Shown piece after piece: positions 8,705 through 17,203 of a DNA stretch of 64,000 nucleotides. The stretch lies in NCBI GenBank assembly GCA_029249345.1, contig JAQWHM010000016.1:186001-250000 (forward strand). The letters are read 5' to 3'. The stretch's first letter is position 1. Each line of letters starts with the position of its first letter. Below the pieces are notes generated by a model, which worked only from the letters and a program-made list of their open reading frames with translations, ran no database searches and was not told the origin of the DNA. Source of the stretch: UBA10348 sp002469915. Its GTDB lineage: Bacteria > Bacteroidota > Rhodothermia > Rhodothermales > UBA10348. The position numbers were made by a program, and so were the translations under genes.

Positions 8705-10362
8705 GCATCTTCATGCACTCCTTTGACGGCTCGGCCCGAGGGATCGGCCTGATTCTGGAATGAGGCGTCCCAGGCAAGTGCTTCGGGTGTGCTACAGGCT
8801 ACTGATTTTCCACTAGGAACACACCTGGCTGCAGACTCGGACGGAAAGTGGGATTCGAATATGGTTCGATAGAAATAGCCTTCTTTCGTGTCTGGCGGGT
8901 TTACGGGAAACCGAAATGAAGCCCGCTCCATTTCGGAATCACTCACTGCTTTTTCAGCATGAGCCCTCAGTTCATCTATCCAGCTATAACCAACACCGTC
9001 TGAAAACTGTTCTTTTTGCCGTTTAGCAATGGACTCTGGGAGGAGATCTTCAAAGGCATCTCTAAGAATCTGTTTTTCCAGTTTCCCATCACGAATCATC
9101 TTGGAAGCTGGATTCAAGGACATAGCCGCATTTAGGAATTCTAGATCCAGAAAAGGTACTCGCGCTTCAATTCCCCAAGCAGCCATACTCTTGTTGGCTC
9201 TCTTGCAATCAAAAAGGTGTAAACGCTCAATTTTCCGGACGGTCTCTTCATGAAACTCACGGGCATCTGGAGCCTTGTGGAAGTACAGATATCCACCAAA
9301 AATCTCATCAGCACCTTCCCCTGAGAGCACCATTTTGATGCCCATGGCCTTGATCTTTCGGGCCATCAGATACATGGGTGTGGACGCCCTAATCGTGGTC
9401 ACATCGTAGGTTTCAATATGATAAATGACGTCTTTTAGAGCATCTAATCCGTCTTGGATCGTAAAGGTAAGTCCGTGATGGATACTCCCAATATGGTCAG
9501 CGACTTCTTGGGCAGCCTTTAGGTCTGGACTTCCTTCTAGACCGATAGCAAAGGAATGAATTTGAGGCCACCAGGCAGGCGATGAGTCATTATCATCGAC
9601 GCGGTTTTCAGCGTATTTACACGCGATAGCAGCGATAATGGAGGAGTCCAGTCCTCCTGATAGCAGGACGCCAAACGGCACATCGCCCATCAGTTGGCGG
9701 TGAACAGCAGCGTCTAGACCCTTTCTAATGACGGCTACATCGGACGAGCCGTCTTTAACGGATTCGAATGACATCCAGCTCCAATCCACATAGGAGTGGG
9801 ATTCTGGACCGGAGGACGATTGGATAACATGTCCAGGAGGGAAAGGATGAACTTGCTTGCAGTGGGCCTCTATGGCCTTTAATTCGGATGCCACGTAGGC
9901 ATGCCCTTCAGCGTCATAACCCATGTAAAGCGGGATAACCCCGACTGGATCGCGGGCAATGATGTACTCTTTTTTGACCGCATCCCAGAGCACAAAAGCA
10001 AAGATGCCATTCAGTTGCTTGATACCATCAACGCCGAATCTGTCTAGCAGAGGGATAATGACCTCGCAATCCGAATCCGTTTGGAAAGAGTACTCCGGAA
10101 ATTGTTTTCTCAATTCTAGGTGGTTGTAAATCTCTCCATTCACCGCGAGCACGTAGCGGCGATCCGAACTAATCAGGGGCTGGGCGCCATGAAGTAAGTC
10201 CACGATGGACAAACGCTCATGAGCTAGAATAGCGTGATCATCGGAGTAAATACCTGACCAATCAGGGCCTCTATGTCGCTGAAGTTTACTGAGTTCTAGG
10301 GCATGAGACCGGAGTACTGGGTCGCCCTTCTGGATACCAAGAATAGCTAGTATGGAACACAT
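8698..10362 (-). CDS. asnB: Asparagine synthetase B (glutamine-hydrolysing)
   Basis: It makes asparagine from aspartate, ATP and glutamine. The 554-residue protein begins MCSILAILG, so Cys2 becomes the N-terminal nucleophile of the Ntn glutaminase domain once Met is removed. The synthetase domain has the pyrophosphate loop LSGGLDSS near residue 235 and the conserved SGEGADEIFGGY block. Length and order match enteric AsnB. It is transcribed away from the ilv operon, and the intervening region at 10363-10605 should hold its promoter. No asparagine-rich leader was found upstream. Confidence 0.96.
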   Translation of the reverse strand: MCSILAILGIQKGDPVLRSHALELSKLQRHRGPDWSGIYSDDHAILAHERLSIVDLLHGAQPLISSDRRYVLAVNGEIYNHLELRKQFPEYSFQTDSDCEVIIPLLDRFGVDGIKQLNGIFAFVLWDAVKKEYIIARDPVGVIPLYMGYDAEGHAYVASELKAIEAHCKQVHPFPPGHVIQSSSGPESHSYVDWSWMSFESVKDGSSDVAVIRKGLDAAVHRQLMGDVPFGVLLSGGLDSSIIAAIACKYAENRVDDNDSSPAWWPQIHSFAIGLEGSPDLKAAQEVADHIGSIHHGLTFTIQDGLDALKDVIYHIETYDVTTIRASTPMYLMARKIKAMGIKMVLSGEGADEIFGGYLYFHKAPDAREFHEETVRKIERLHLFDCKRANKSMAAWGIEARVPFLDLEFLNAAMSLNPASKMIRDGKLEKQILRDAFEDLLPESIAKRQKEQFSDGVGYSWIDELRAHAEKAVSDSEMERASFRFPVNPPDTKEGYFYRTIFESHFPSESAARCVPSGKSVACSTPEALAWDASFQNQADPSGRAVKGVHEDAY

Positions 10363-10605
10363 TGGATTCGAACTTTAGCTGACCCTGATTCTTAGGATTG
10401 ATTGCCAATCGTGGAATTATGTCAGAGTTAAGGTGATGAGTCTTGTACACCCTAATCCGCGAAGAGTACCCGGAAGGGGAAGCCCCAAATTTGATTTTTT
10501 AGTTGATAACAACGCGAAGAAGAGACTTGCTAAAAGAAAAAAGTGCCTTTATATGTGGCAGCACCCCAATGGTAGCGCTTCCAAATTATTCACGATGCTA
10601 TTTCG

Positions 10606-10635
10606 TTGACTACCTTCCTAAAGCAGCCGTAAGTT
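10606..10635 (+). promoter_or_regulatory. Putative promoter of the ilv-leu operon
   Basis: TTGACT at 10606-10611 and TAAGTT at 10630-10635 are separated by 18 bases and would start transcription near 10642, about 30 bases before the leader ORF. The -10 side continues as TAAGTTTTG, which also resembles the TAnnTTTG -7 element of Bacteroidota. The rest of the gap at 10363-10605 holds the asnB upstream region and a weak GGGG-AAG-CCCC hairpin at 10476-10486; I see no gene there. Confidence 0.4.
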
Positions 10636-10674
10636 TTGAATTCAAAATCGAAGCCCGAGTAACCGGGGTTTTTA

Positions 10675-10830
10675 ATGAAAGACGTCCTATTCAAATTTCA
10701 TTCATGTGCGCCTTCCGTCGGTCTCGTCGGCCGGGCTCGCACGCTGTCGATTTTATTGGTTGATCTCCTGGTGCTCTCCCTAGTGAGCATTCTACTTCTA
10801 TCCCTTCTAGTTAGTGTGATTATCACCTAA
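10675..10830 (+). CDS. Branched-chain amino acid leader peptide (51 residues)
   Basis: This 51-codon ORF lies 78 bases before ilvD. From Thr23 to the end, 21 of 29 residues are Leu, Ile or Val (segments LSILLVDLLVLSLV and ILLLSLLVSVII), as in known ilv/leu leader peptides whose translation senses charged Leu-, Ile- and Val-tRNA. The TAA stop at 10828-10830 is 6 bases before the first arm of a stem reaching the ilvD start region. The alternative is a small single-span membrane protein, because the C-terminal half is hydrophobic. Its position and overlap with switchable RNA stems favour a leader role. No strong Shine-Dalgarno site precedes it. Confidence 0.72.
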   Translation: MKDVLFKFHSCAPSVGLVGRARTLSILLVDLLVLSLVSILLLSLLVSVIIT

Positions 10831-10897
10831 TTCACCGATCAACCCTTTCATCGCCTTTAGGCGGACACAATATCGAAATCGGGTTGATCACACCCGG
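10758..10897 (+). promoter_or_regulatory. Translational attenuator controlling ilvD (three alternative stems)
   Basis: Segment 1 GGTTGATC (10758-10765, inside leader codons 28-31) is complementary to segment 2 GATCAACC(C) (10837-10845, just after the leader stop). Segment 2 is also complementary to segment 3 GGGTTGATC (10881-10889). Segment 3 overlaps CGGGT (10880-10884), which pairs with ACCCG (10892-10896), and T879-G897 can add a wobble. This last hairpin covers the GG of the ilvD Shine-Dalgarno GGAA (10896-10899). Inferred logic: a ribosome stalled over segment 1 lets 2:3 form and frees the site, while a ribosome at the stop covers segment 2 and lets the sequestering hairpin form. There is no T-run, so transcription termination is unlikely. 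Confidence 0.6.
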
Positions 10898-10908
10898 AAC
10901 GATTCAGC

Positions 10909-12627
10909 ATGTCTCTCAGGCCAAGCGATACCATCAAAAAAGGATATACCCGTGCTCCGCACAGGAGTCTGCTCCGTGCCACCGGTGCCATTGAGGATGA
11001 CGCAGATTTTGAAAAGCCGTTCATCGGGGTATGTAATTCCTACATAGATATTATTCCTGGTCATGTCCATTTACAGGAATTTGGAAGCCGTGTAAAGTCG
11101 GCCATTCGGGAAGTCGGAGGAGTTCCCTTTGAATTCAATACGATTGGTGTGGACGATGGTATAGCAATGGGACACCTCGGAATGCGCTTCTCGCTGCCTT
11201 CCCGAGAACTCATTGCCGATGCGGTGGAAACGGTTGCTCGTGCTCATTGTCTGGATGCATTGATCTGCATTTCAAATTGTGACAAAATTGTCCCCGGTAT
11301 GCTGATGGGGGCGCTTAGATGCAACATTCCTGCCATCTTCGTCTCGGGTGGGCCGATGAAAGCCGGAAAACTCGAAGATGGAACCAAGATTGATCTGATA
11401 TCCGTATTTGAGGGGGTCGGCCAGTTCAAAAATGGAGAACTCGGTCAAAAGGGCTTAGACGATTTGGAGCGCTTTGCTTGTCCAACGTGTGGCTCCTGTG
11501 CTGGCATGTTTACGGCCAACTCCATGAACTGCATTATGGAAGTTCTGGGATTGGCGCTGCCTGGCAATGGCAGTATTTTGGCGGTAGATCCAAAGCGAGC
11601 AGAGTTGTTGGAAAGCGCCGCGCGCAGAATCGTGGAAATGGTCCATGAAGACTTAAAGCCGCTCGACATCTTCACGGTTGCCGCTTTAGACGATGCTTTT
11701 GCCTTGGACATGGCTATGGGGGGATCGACTAACACGATCCTACATTTATTGGCGGCCGCGGCAGAGGCAGGCGTCTCGTATGATTTAGATCGTATAAACA
11801 GTATTTCAGCCCGAATTCCGTACATCTGCAAGGTGTCACCGGCGACAGCCAACGTACATATGGAAGATGTTGATGAAGCCGGAGGAGTCAGCGCTATTCT
11901 ATCTGTATTGGATCGGGGCGGGCTCCTGAACTCAGATCGCAAAACGGTTACGGGTCGTTTATTACATGATGTGCTGAAAGACGCGTCCGTCGCCCGCCCC
12001 GACGTCATTCGTACCCTGGATGAGCCCTTTCGTAAAACGGGTGGCCTGTCGGTACTTTTCGGCAACTTGGCTCCTGACGGGTGTGTGGTTAAAACCGGAG
12101 CCGTGCAAGAGGACATGCTGCGCTTCACGGGAAAAGCCAGGATATTTGAAAGTCAGGATGAGGCTGTTGAAGGTATTATGTCGGGGACCATCGAGGAAGG
12201 CAGCGTACTTGTCATCCGATATGAAGGCCCCAAAGGAGGCCCGGGTATGCCGGAAATGCTCCAACCGACTTCCGCACTAGCCGGCATGCGGCTAGACGAT
12301 AAAGTTGCCATGATCACGGATGGCCGTTTTTCGGGTGGTACAAGAGGGCTATCAATCGGGCATTGTTCGCCTGAAGCGGCCTCGGGTGGACCGATCGCCG
12401 CAGTGCAAGAAGGGGACTTGATTAGTATCGATATCTCCGCCTCCCGCATTGACGTCCACCTGACAGATGCTGAGATCGAAAGCCGACTGTCCGAACTACC
12501 TCCATTTGAGCCCCGTATACGCGGTGGTTTTCTGGAACGCTATAGCCATCTCGTGACGAGTGCTTCTTCTGGTGCCGTATTACGCGTGCCAGGCCAGCAT
12601 GTGGCCACATCTGTTCTTTCAGACTGA
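10909..12627 (+). CDS. ilvD: Dihydroxy-acid dehydratase
   Basis: It dehydrates 2,3-dihydroxy acids to the 2-keto acid precursors of valine and isoleucine, with an Fe-S cluster. The 572-residue product has cluster-ligand motifs ISNCDKIVPGMLMGAL and CPTCGSCAGMFTANSMNC and the C-terminal TDGRFSGGTRGLSIGHCSPEA signature. Family length is normal. It is the first structural gene after the leader region, and its ATG lies 9 bases after GGAA, a site that can be hidden in a hairpin. ilvB follows after a 31-base gap. Confidence 0.97.
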   Translation: MSLRPSDTIKKGYTRAPHRSLLRATGAIEDDADFEKPFIGVCNSYIDIIPGHVHLQEFGSRVKSAIREVGGVPFEFNTIGVDDGIAMGHLGMRFSLPSRELIADAVETVARAHCLDALICISNCDKIVPGMLMGALRCNIPAIFVSGGPMKAGKLEDGTKIDLISVFEGVGQFKNGELGQKGLDDLERFACPTCGSCAGMFTANSMNCIMEVLGLALPGNGSILAVDPKRAELLESAARRIVEMVHEDLKPLDIFTVAALDDAFALDMAMGGSTNTILHLLAAAAEAGVSYDLDRINSISARIPYICKVSPATANVHMEDVDEAGGVSAILSVLDRGGLLNSDRKTVTGRLLHDVLKDASVARPDVIRTLDEPFRKTGGLSVLFGNLAPDGCVVKTGAVQEDMLRFTGKARIFESQDEAVEGIMSGTIEEGSVLVIRYEGPKGGPGMPEMLQPTSALAGMRLDDKVAMITDGRFSGGTRGLSIGHCSPEAASGGPIAAVQEGDLISIDISASRIDVHLTDAEIESRLSELPPFEPRIRGGFLERYSHLVTSASSGAVLRVPGQHVATSVLSD

Positions 12628-12658
12628 ACCTATCCATTTTTATCAAAAGATCATTTCA

Positions 12659-14440
12659 ATGACAACCTCAACAACCACCACAAAAGACGTAGGGTCAGCA
12701 AAAAAAACGGCAGAGGCGCCTCACGCTCCCACCGGACTCATGACCGGTGCTCAGATTCTGATTCGTTCTATGGAAGCAGAAGGAGTGGAAGTGGTTTTTG
12801 GGCACCCTGGAGGCTGTGTGATTGCAGTTTATGATGCGATGCATCAGATGAAACCTGCTTTTAAACATGTGCTAGTTCGGCATGAGCAGGGCGGAACACA
12901 CGCAGCCGAAGGGTACGCAAAGGCTACTGGCAAAGTGGGCACCGTTTTAGTCACTTCAGGCCCCGGCGCGACGAACTGTGTTACCGGTATTGCAGATGCC
13001 TACATGGACTCTATTCCAATCGTCGTGTTTACTGGTCAGGTACCCACGAAGATGATCGGAAACGATGCATTTCAGGAATGCGACACGATTGGTGTAACGC
13101 GCAGTATTACGAAACACAGTTTTTTGGTTCGCGATGTAAAAGATCTCGCTGAGACTGTGCGAAAGGCGTACCACATTGCTCGGACGGGTCGTCCCGGTCC
13201 GGTGGTCGTAGATCTTCCCAAGGATATGCTTGCGGCGCGCGCTCCGTTTCACTACCCCGAGACCGTTTCTTTGCGCGGGTATTCCGTCCTAGGAAAAGGC
13301 AATCAAGATCAGGTAGAAAAAGCTGCTCAGATGATAGCAGAATCAGAAAAACCCCTGTTTTACGTCGGAGGGGGGACAATTAGCTCGGGCGGTTCAGAGC
13401 AGCTGGTTGAAATAGCCAGGCAGACCCAGATACCCGTTACGACCACATTGCATGGCCTTGGATCTTTTCCTGAAAATGATCCTCTTTCCGTGGGTATGCT
13501 CGGAATGCATGGTACTTGGTATGCAAATAAAGCGGTTCAGAATACCGATTTGTTGATTGCAGTGGGTGCACGATTTGATGACCGTGTTACGGGAAAACTC
13601 GAAGCCTGGGCCCCACATGCTCGTATCATCCATATTGATATTGACCCCGCTTGTATCTCCAAAAACGTCCCGGTCGATTGCCCCATTTTAGGTGATGTGA
13701 AAGAGGTGCTTAAACAGCTGATTCCGCTTGTTGGCGAAAAGGATACGGGGGACTGGCTGGCTCAAATCGCACGATGGAAGCAGGAATGCCCTCTGGATTT
13801 TGAAAGAGACGGCAAGCTGCGCCCCCAAGAAGTAATTCAGGCATTAAGAGATAAGACCGGGGGTTTAGCCACGGTTGTGACCGACGTAGGGCAGAATCAG
13901 ATGTGGGGTGCTCAATTTTTCACTTACGTGAACCCTCGCTCCCACATTACCTCTGGTGGTCTAGGGACGATGGGCTTTTCACTTCCTGCCGCTATGGGAG
14001 CTGCTTTTGGCCGTTCGCCGGAAGATCCGCCTGTCATCTCAATCAATGGAGATGGGGGGGTACTCATGAACATTCAAGAGTTAGGCGTGGCGGCAGCGCA
14101 TGGTTTGCCGCTTAAGGTGGTGATTTTGAATAACTCTTTTCTCGGAATGGTGCGGCAATGGCAAGAGCTGTTCCATGAAGAGCGGTATAGTCATACCGAC
14201 CTGACGCCTACCAATCCGAACTTTGTACAACTGGCTGAAGCCTTTGGGTGTGTTGGCTTGTCCTGTGACGACCCGGCTGATATCCAGTCTACGATCGATG
14301 CCGCCTGGGAGGTTAACGACCGGCCGGTTGTCATGGAATTTAAAGTTGTGATGGAAGAAAAAGTCTATCCCATGGTGCCTGCAGGGGCCGCTACAGATGA
14401 TATGATCACTGCTCAATATTCACCAGAGAACTGCGCTTAG
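12659..14440 (+). CDS. ilvB: Acetolactate synthase large (catalytic) subunit
   Basis: This thiamine-diphosphate enzyme makes acetolactate or acetohydroxybutyrate from pyruvate. The 593-residue product shows the N-terminal VVFGHPGGCVIAVYDAM, the activating Glu in LVRHEQGGTHAAEGYAKA, an FAD-region core, and the ThDP/Mg motif NGDGGVLMNIQEL...NNSFLGMVRQWQ. The ATG at 12659 (MTTSTTTTK) is preferred; an upstream in-frame TTG-type start would overlap ilvD. A Thr/Lys-rich tail of about 20 residues precedes the domain. The regulatory subunit gene follows 9 bases later. Confidence 0.96.
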   Translation: MTTSTTTTKDVGSAKKTAEAPHAPTGLMTGAQILIRSMEAEGVEVVFGHPGGCVIAVYDAMHQMKPAFKHVLVRHEQGGTHAAEGYAKATGKVGTVLVTSGPGATNCVTGIADAYMDSIPIVVFTGQVPTKMIGNDAFQECDTIGVTRSITKHSFLVRDVKDLAETVRKAYHIARTGRPGPVVVDLPKDMLAARAPFHYPETVSLRGYSVLGKGNQDQVEKAAQMIAESEKPLFYVGGGTISSGGSEQLVEIARQTQIPVTTTLHGLGSFPENDPLSVGMLGMHGTWYANKAVQNTDLLIAVGARFDDRVTGKLEAWAPHARIIHIDIDPACISKNVPVDCPILGDVKEVLKQLIPLVGEKDTGDWLAQIARWKQECPLDFERDGKLRPQEVIQALRDKTGGLATVVTDVGQNQMWGAQFFTYVNPRSHITSGGLGTMGFSLPAAMGAAFGRSPEDPPVISINGDGGVLMNIQELGVAAAHGLPLKVVILNNSFLGMVRQWQELFHEERYSHTDLTPTNPNFVQLAEAFGCVGLSCDDPADIQSTIDAAWEVNDRPVVMEFKVVMEEKVYPMVPAGAATDDMITAQYSPENCA

Positions 14441-14449
14441 CGCATCGCA

Positions 14450-15031
14450 ATGAACACAGAAATGGAAACGCTAACTCAACAACAAATTTTCCGCAAACGC
14501 GCGGCCGGAGAAGCTCTCCAGCCAGAAGAGGCGGATATGTCCCATCGACATGTGGTCACGGTCCTCGTAGAAAACACGATTGGTGCGCTTAATCGCGTCG
14601 CTAACTTGTTCTCACAACGAGGTTTTAATCTGGAAAGTGTTTCGGTCGGGGGTACGAAGGATCCTTCCCTTTCTCGAATGACCCTCGTGACCACGGGAAA
14701 TGACCGAATCATTGGGCAGGTAATCCGGCAATTAGATGGTCTTCTAGACACCATTCTTGTTGATGACGTGACCTCTGTGGATCACGTTGAGCGAGAAATG
14801 TGCCTTGTCAAGGTGCGATGTACTGGAGAACAGAGACCTGCTCTGATGAGCGTCGTGGAAGTGTTTCGGGCAACGGCCATCAACATTACGCCTGATAGTA
14901 TGACGTTTGAAGTGACCGGTCCACCGACAAAGGTTAACGCATTCATCGGCATGATGAAGGAATATGATCTTAGGGAAGTTGCCCGCAGTGGGCGGGTAGC
15001 GATGCGGCGCCAGCTGGCTTTTGAATACTAG
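14450..15031 (+). CDS. ilvN: Acetolactate synthase small (regulatory) subunit
   Basis: It confers valine feedback control on the large subunit. The 193-residue product has an N-terminal ACT domain (HVVTVLVENTIGALNRVANLFSQRG) at about residues 29-100 and a C-terminal ALS_ss_C region ending in the GRVAMRR block. About 28 unusual N-terminal residues precede the ACT domain. An internal ATG (MSHRHVVT, about residue 30) is a possible alternative start, but the called ATG sits close behind ilvB as expected in an operon. Confidence 0.95.
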   Translation: MNTEMETLTQQQIFRKRAAGEALQPEEADMSHRHVVTVLVENTIGALNRVANLFSQRGFNLESVSVGGTKDPSLSRMTLVTTGNDRIIGQVIRQLDGLLDTILVDDVTSVDHVEREMCLVKVRCTGEQRPALMSVVEVFRATAINITPDSMTFEVTGPPTKVNAFIGMMKEYDLREVARSGRVAMRRQLAFEY

Positions 15032-15064
15032 AAATTTACCATCAACTCTTACGAGAGAAGAATT

Positions 15065-16081
15065 ATGAACATGCATTACGACGCCGATTTGGGCATCATT
15101 CAGAATAAAAAAGTAGCCGTTATCGGATATGGTAGCCAAGGCCACGCTCACGCACTAAACCTTTTCGAAAGTGGCGTAGATGTGGTTGTTGGACTTCGCG
15201 ATGGATCCAATACGGCCGAGGAAGTCACCGCGGCTGGTCTAAAAACAATGGTCGTATCTGAGGCTGCCGCATGGGCAGACATTGTGATGCTTCTCATTCC
15301 GGATCAGCATCAGAAAAAGGTGTATCATGCTCATGTTGCTCAGCACATGACTCCTGGAAAAGCACTCGCATTTGGTCACGGTTTCAATGTGCACTACGGA
15401 CAGATTGCCCCGCCCGAAGGAGTAGATGTATTCATGGTCGCCCCTAAATCTCCCGGACATCTTGTGCGCCGAACATTTGTAGAGGGCAAAGGTGTTCCGT
15501 GTCTCGTGGCCGTAGCTCAAGACGCTACGGGAAACGCTATGGATCTGGCCTTAAGTTGGGCCAAAGGAATTGGAGGTATGCGGGCCGGAGTGATTGAAAC
15601 CAACTTCAAAGATGAAACGGAAACAGATCTATTTGGGGAACAGGCCGTCCTTTGTGGGGGTAGTGAGGCGCTCATCAAGGCTGGGTTTGAGACGTTAGTA
15701 GAAGCAGGGTATGCTCCAGAATTAGCCTATTTCGAGTGCCTGCATGAGCTCAAGCTAATTGTGGACTTGTACTACGAAGGCGGTCTCGAGGCCATGAACC
15801 GATCCGTCAGTGATACGGCTGAATATGGGGGATACTCACGGGGATCTCGTGTGGTAACGGAAACGGTGAAAACAGAAATGAAAAAAATTCTGTCAGAAGT
15901 CCAAAGCGGTGCTTTTGCTCGAGAGTGGATTGCAGAATGTGATGCAGGCTGGCCAAATATGTCTACTCTGCGTAATCAGTCCGAAAATCATCCCATGGAA
16001 ACGGTTGGAAAAAAGCTTCGCAAGATGATGGCTTGGCTTCGTTCTGAAACCGAAGAAAAAGAGCCGACAAGATCGGTTTAA
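15065..16081 (+). CDS. ilvC: Ketol-acid reductoisomerase, class I
   Basis: It isomerises and reduces acetolactate with NADPH and Mg2+. The 338-residue length is that of the short class I form. The Rossmann motif IGYGSQGHAHALNL and following VGLRDGS indicate dinucleotide binding, and the knotted C-terminal domain contains the metal-binding DLFGEQAVLCGG and FECLHELKLIVDL motifs. GAGAGAAG at 15053-15060 is a reasonable Shine-Dalgarno region. It continues the ilv operon; leuB follows after 27 bases. Confidence 0.97.
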   Translation: MNMHYDADLGIIQNKKVAVIGYGSQGHAHALNLFESGVDVVVGLRDGSNTAEEVTAAGLKTMVVSEAAAWADIVMLLIPDQHQKKVYHAHVAQHMTPGKALAFGHGFNVHYGQIAPPEGVDVFMVAPKSPGHLVRRTFVEGKGVPCLVAVAQDATGNAMDLALSWAKGIGGMRAGVIETNFKDETETDLFGEQAVLCGGSEALIKAGFETLVEAGYAPELAYFECLHELKLIVDLYYEGGLEAMNRSVSDTAEYGGYSRGSRVVTETVKTEMKKILSEVQSGAFAREWIAECDAGWPNMSTLRNQSENHPMETVGKKLRKMMAWLRSETEEKEPTRSV

Positions 16082-16108
16082 GTCAATAAAATCGTTTATT
16101 TTAGGCCC

Positions 16109-17191
16109 ATGAGGCATAACCATCATATCGCCTTACTTCCCGGTGATGGTATCGGAAGAGAAGTTTTAGACGCAGCTCGGTGTGTTCTGGAACGTGTGTC
16201 CGAGGTGCACGGTCTTCATTTTGAGTTTTCAGCATATGCGTTCGGTGGGGCTGGAATCGATTCGCTGGGTACCCCTTTACCTGAAGCAACGCTGACGGCT
16301 TGTCAGGAAGCGGATGCGATCTTGATGGGCGCAATTGGAGGTCCTAAATGGGATGGCCTTCGAGGAGCGGATAGACCGGAGTCTGGGTTGCTTCGATTGC
16401 GGAGTGAACTTGGAGTGTTTGCCAATCTACGACCTGTTACAGTTCCAGAGTCACTTGCTCATCTTTCTGTATTGCCCGCAGAGAAGGTTGCGGGAGTGGA
16501 TATTATGGTAGTGCGGGAATTGACCGGAGGTATTTACTTCGGGACTCCACGTATTCAGGAAGCACATCGTGCACTGGATACTATGGTGTATGACGTTCAA
16601 GAAATTGAGCGAATTACACGAGTGGCAGGCGAATGGGCTACTCGACGATCTGGTCGAATTATTTCTGTTGATAAAGCCAATGTATTAGCGGTTTCGCGCC
16701 TGTGGCGTGAAACCGCTTCTCGTATTATTCGAGATGAGTTTCCGGACGTAAAATTAGATCACATGTATGTAGATAATGCTGCCATGCAATTGGTGCTAGA
16801 TCCGCATCAGTTTGATGTGATACTGACCGGAAACTTGTTTGGGGATATTCTATCCGACCTTTCCTCCACCCTAGCTGGTTCATTAGGCTTACTGCCTTCG
16901 GCCAGTCTGGGCGGAACGACTCCTTTGTTTGAGCCTGTGCATGGAAGTGCTCCGGACCTTGCTGGTCTCAATAGAGCAAATCCGGTTGCGGCCATATTGA
17001 GCGCAGCCATGATGCTTGATGAATGGGATTATGCAGAGGCGGCAGCGTCCATTCGATCTGCCGTATCTGCTACACTCAAAAAAGGCTTATTTACAGCAGA
17101 CCTGGTACTCGAAGGGTCTTCTTATCAATCCGCCACGGCATTTACGGATGTCGTGTTATCTAATCTGAACCTATCAGAACCCGTTTCGTGA
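16109..17191 (+). CDS. leuB: 3-Isopropylmalate dehydrogenase
   Basis: It oxidatively decarboxylates 3-isopropylmalate with NAD+ in leucine synthesis. The 360-residue product carries the metal-binding family signature NLFGDILSDLSSTLAGSLG, the substrate-region LLRLRSELGVFANLRPV, and GSAPDLAGLNRANPVAAILS, typical of LeuB rather than isocitrate dehydrogenase. Isocitrate and tartrate dehydrogenases are the family alternatives, but the context with leuA, leuC and leuD settles it. Confidence 0.96.
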   Translation: MRHNHHIALLPGDGIGREVLDAARCVLERVSEVHGLHFEFSAYAFGGAGIDSLGTPLPEATLTACQEADAILMGAIGGPKWDGLRGADRPESGLLRLRSELGVFANLRPVTVPESLAHLSVLPAEKVAGVDIMVVRELTGGIYFGTPRIQEAHRALDTMVYDVQEIERITRVAGEWATRRSGRIISVDKANVLAVSRLWRETASRIIRDEFPDVKLDHMYVDNAAMQLVLDPHQFDVILTGNLFGDILSDLSSTLAGSLGLLPSASLGGTTPLFEPVHGSAPDLAGLNRANPVAAILSAAMMLDEWDYAEAAASIRSAVSATLKKGLFTADLVLEGSSYQSATAFTDVVLSNLNLSEPVS

Positions 17192-17203
17192 CGGACAATC
17201 ACT

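Noticed and set aside
10476..10500. GGGG-AAG-CCCC hairpin followed by a T-rich stretch
   Set aside because: Only four base pairs and an interrupted T-run; not a convincing terminator.
10503..10763. 86-codon plus-strand ORF upstream of ilvD
   Set aside because: It overlaps the proposed promoter and the leader ORF in another frame, has no recognisable composition or ribosome site, and lacks family features.
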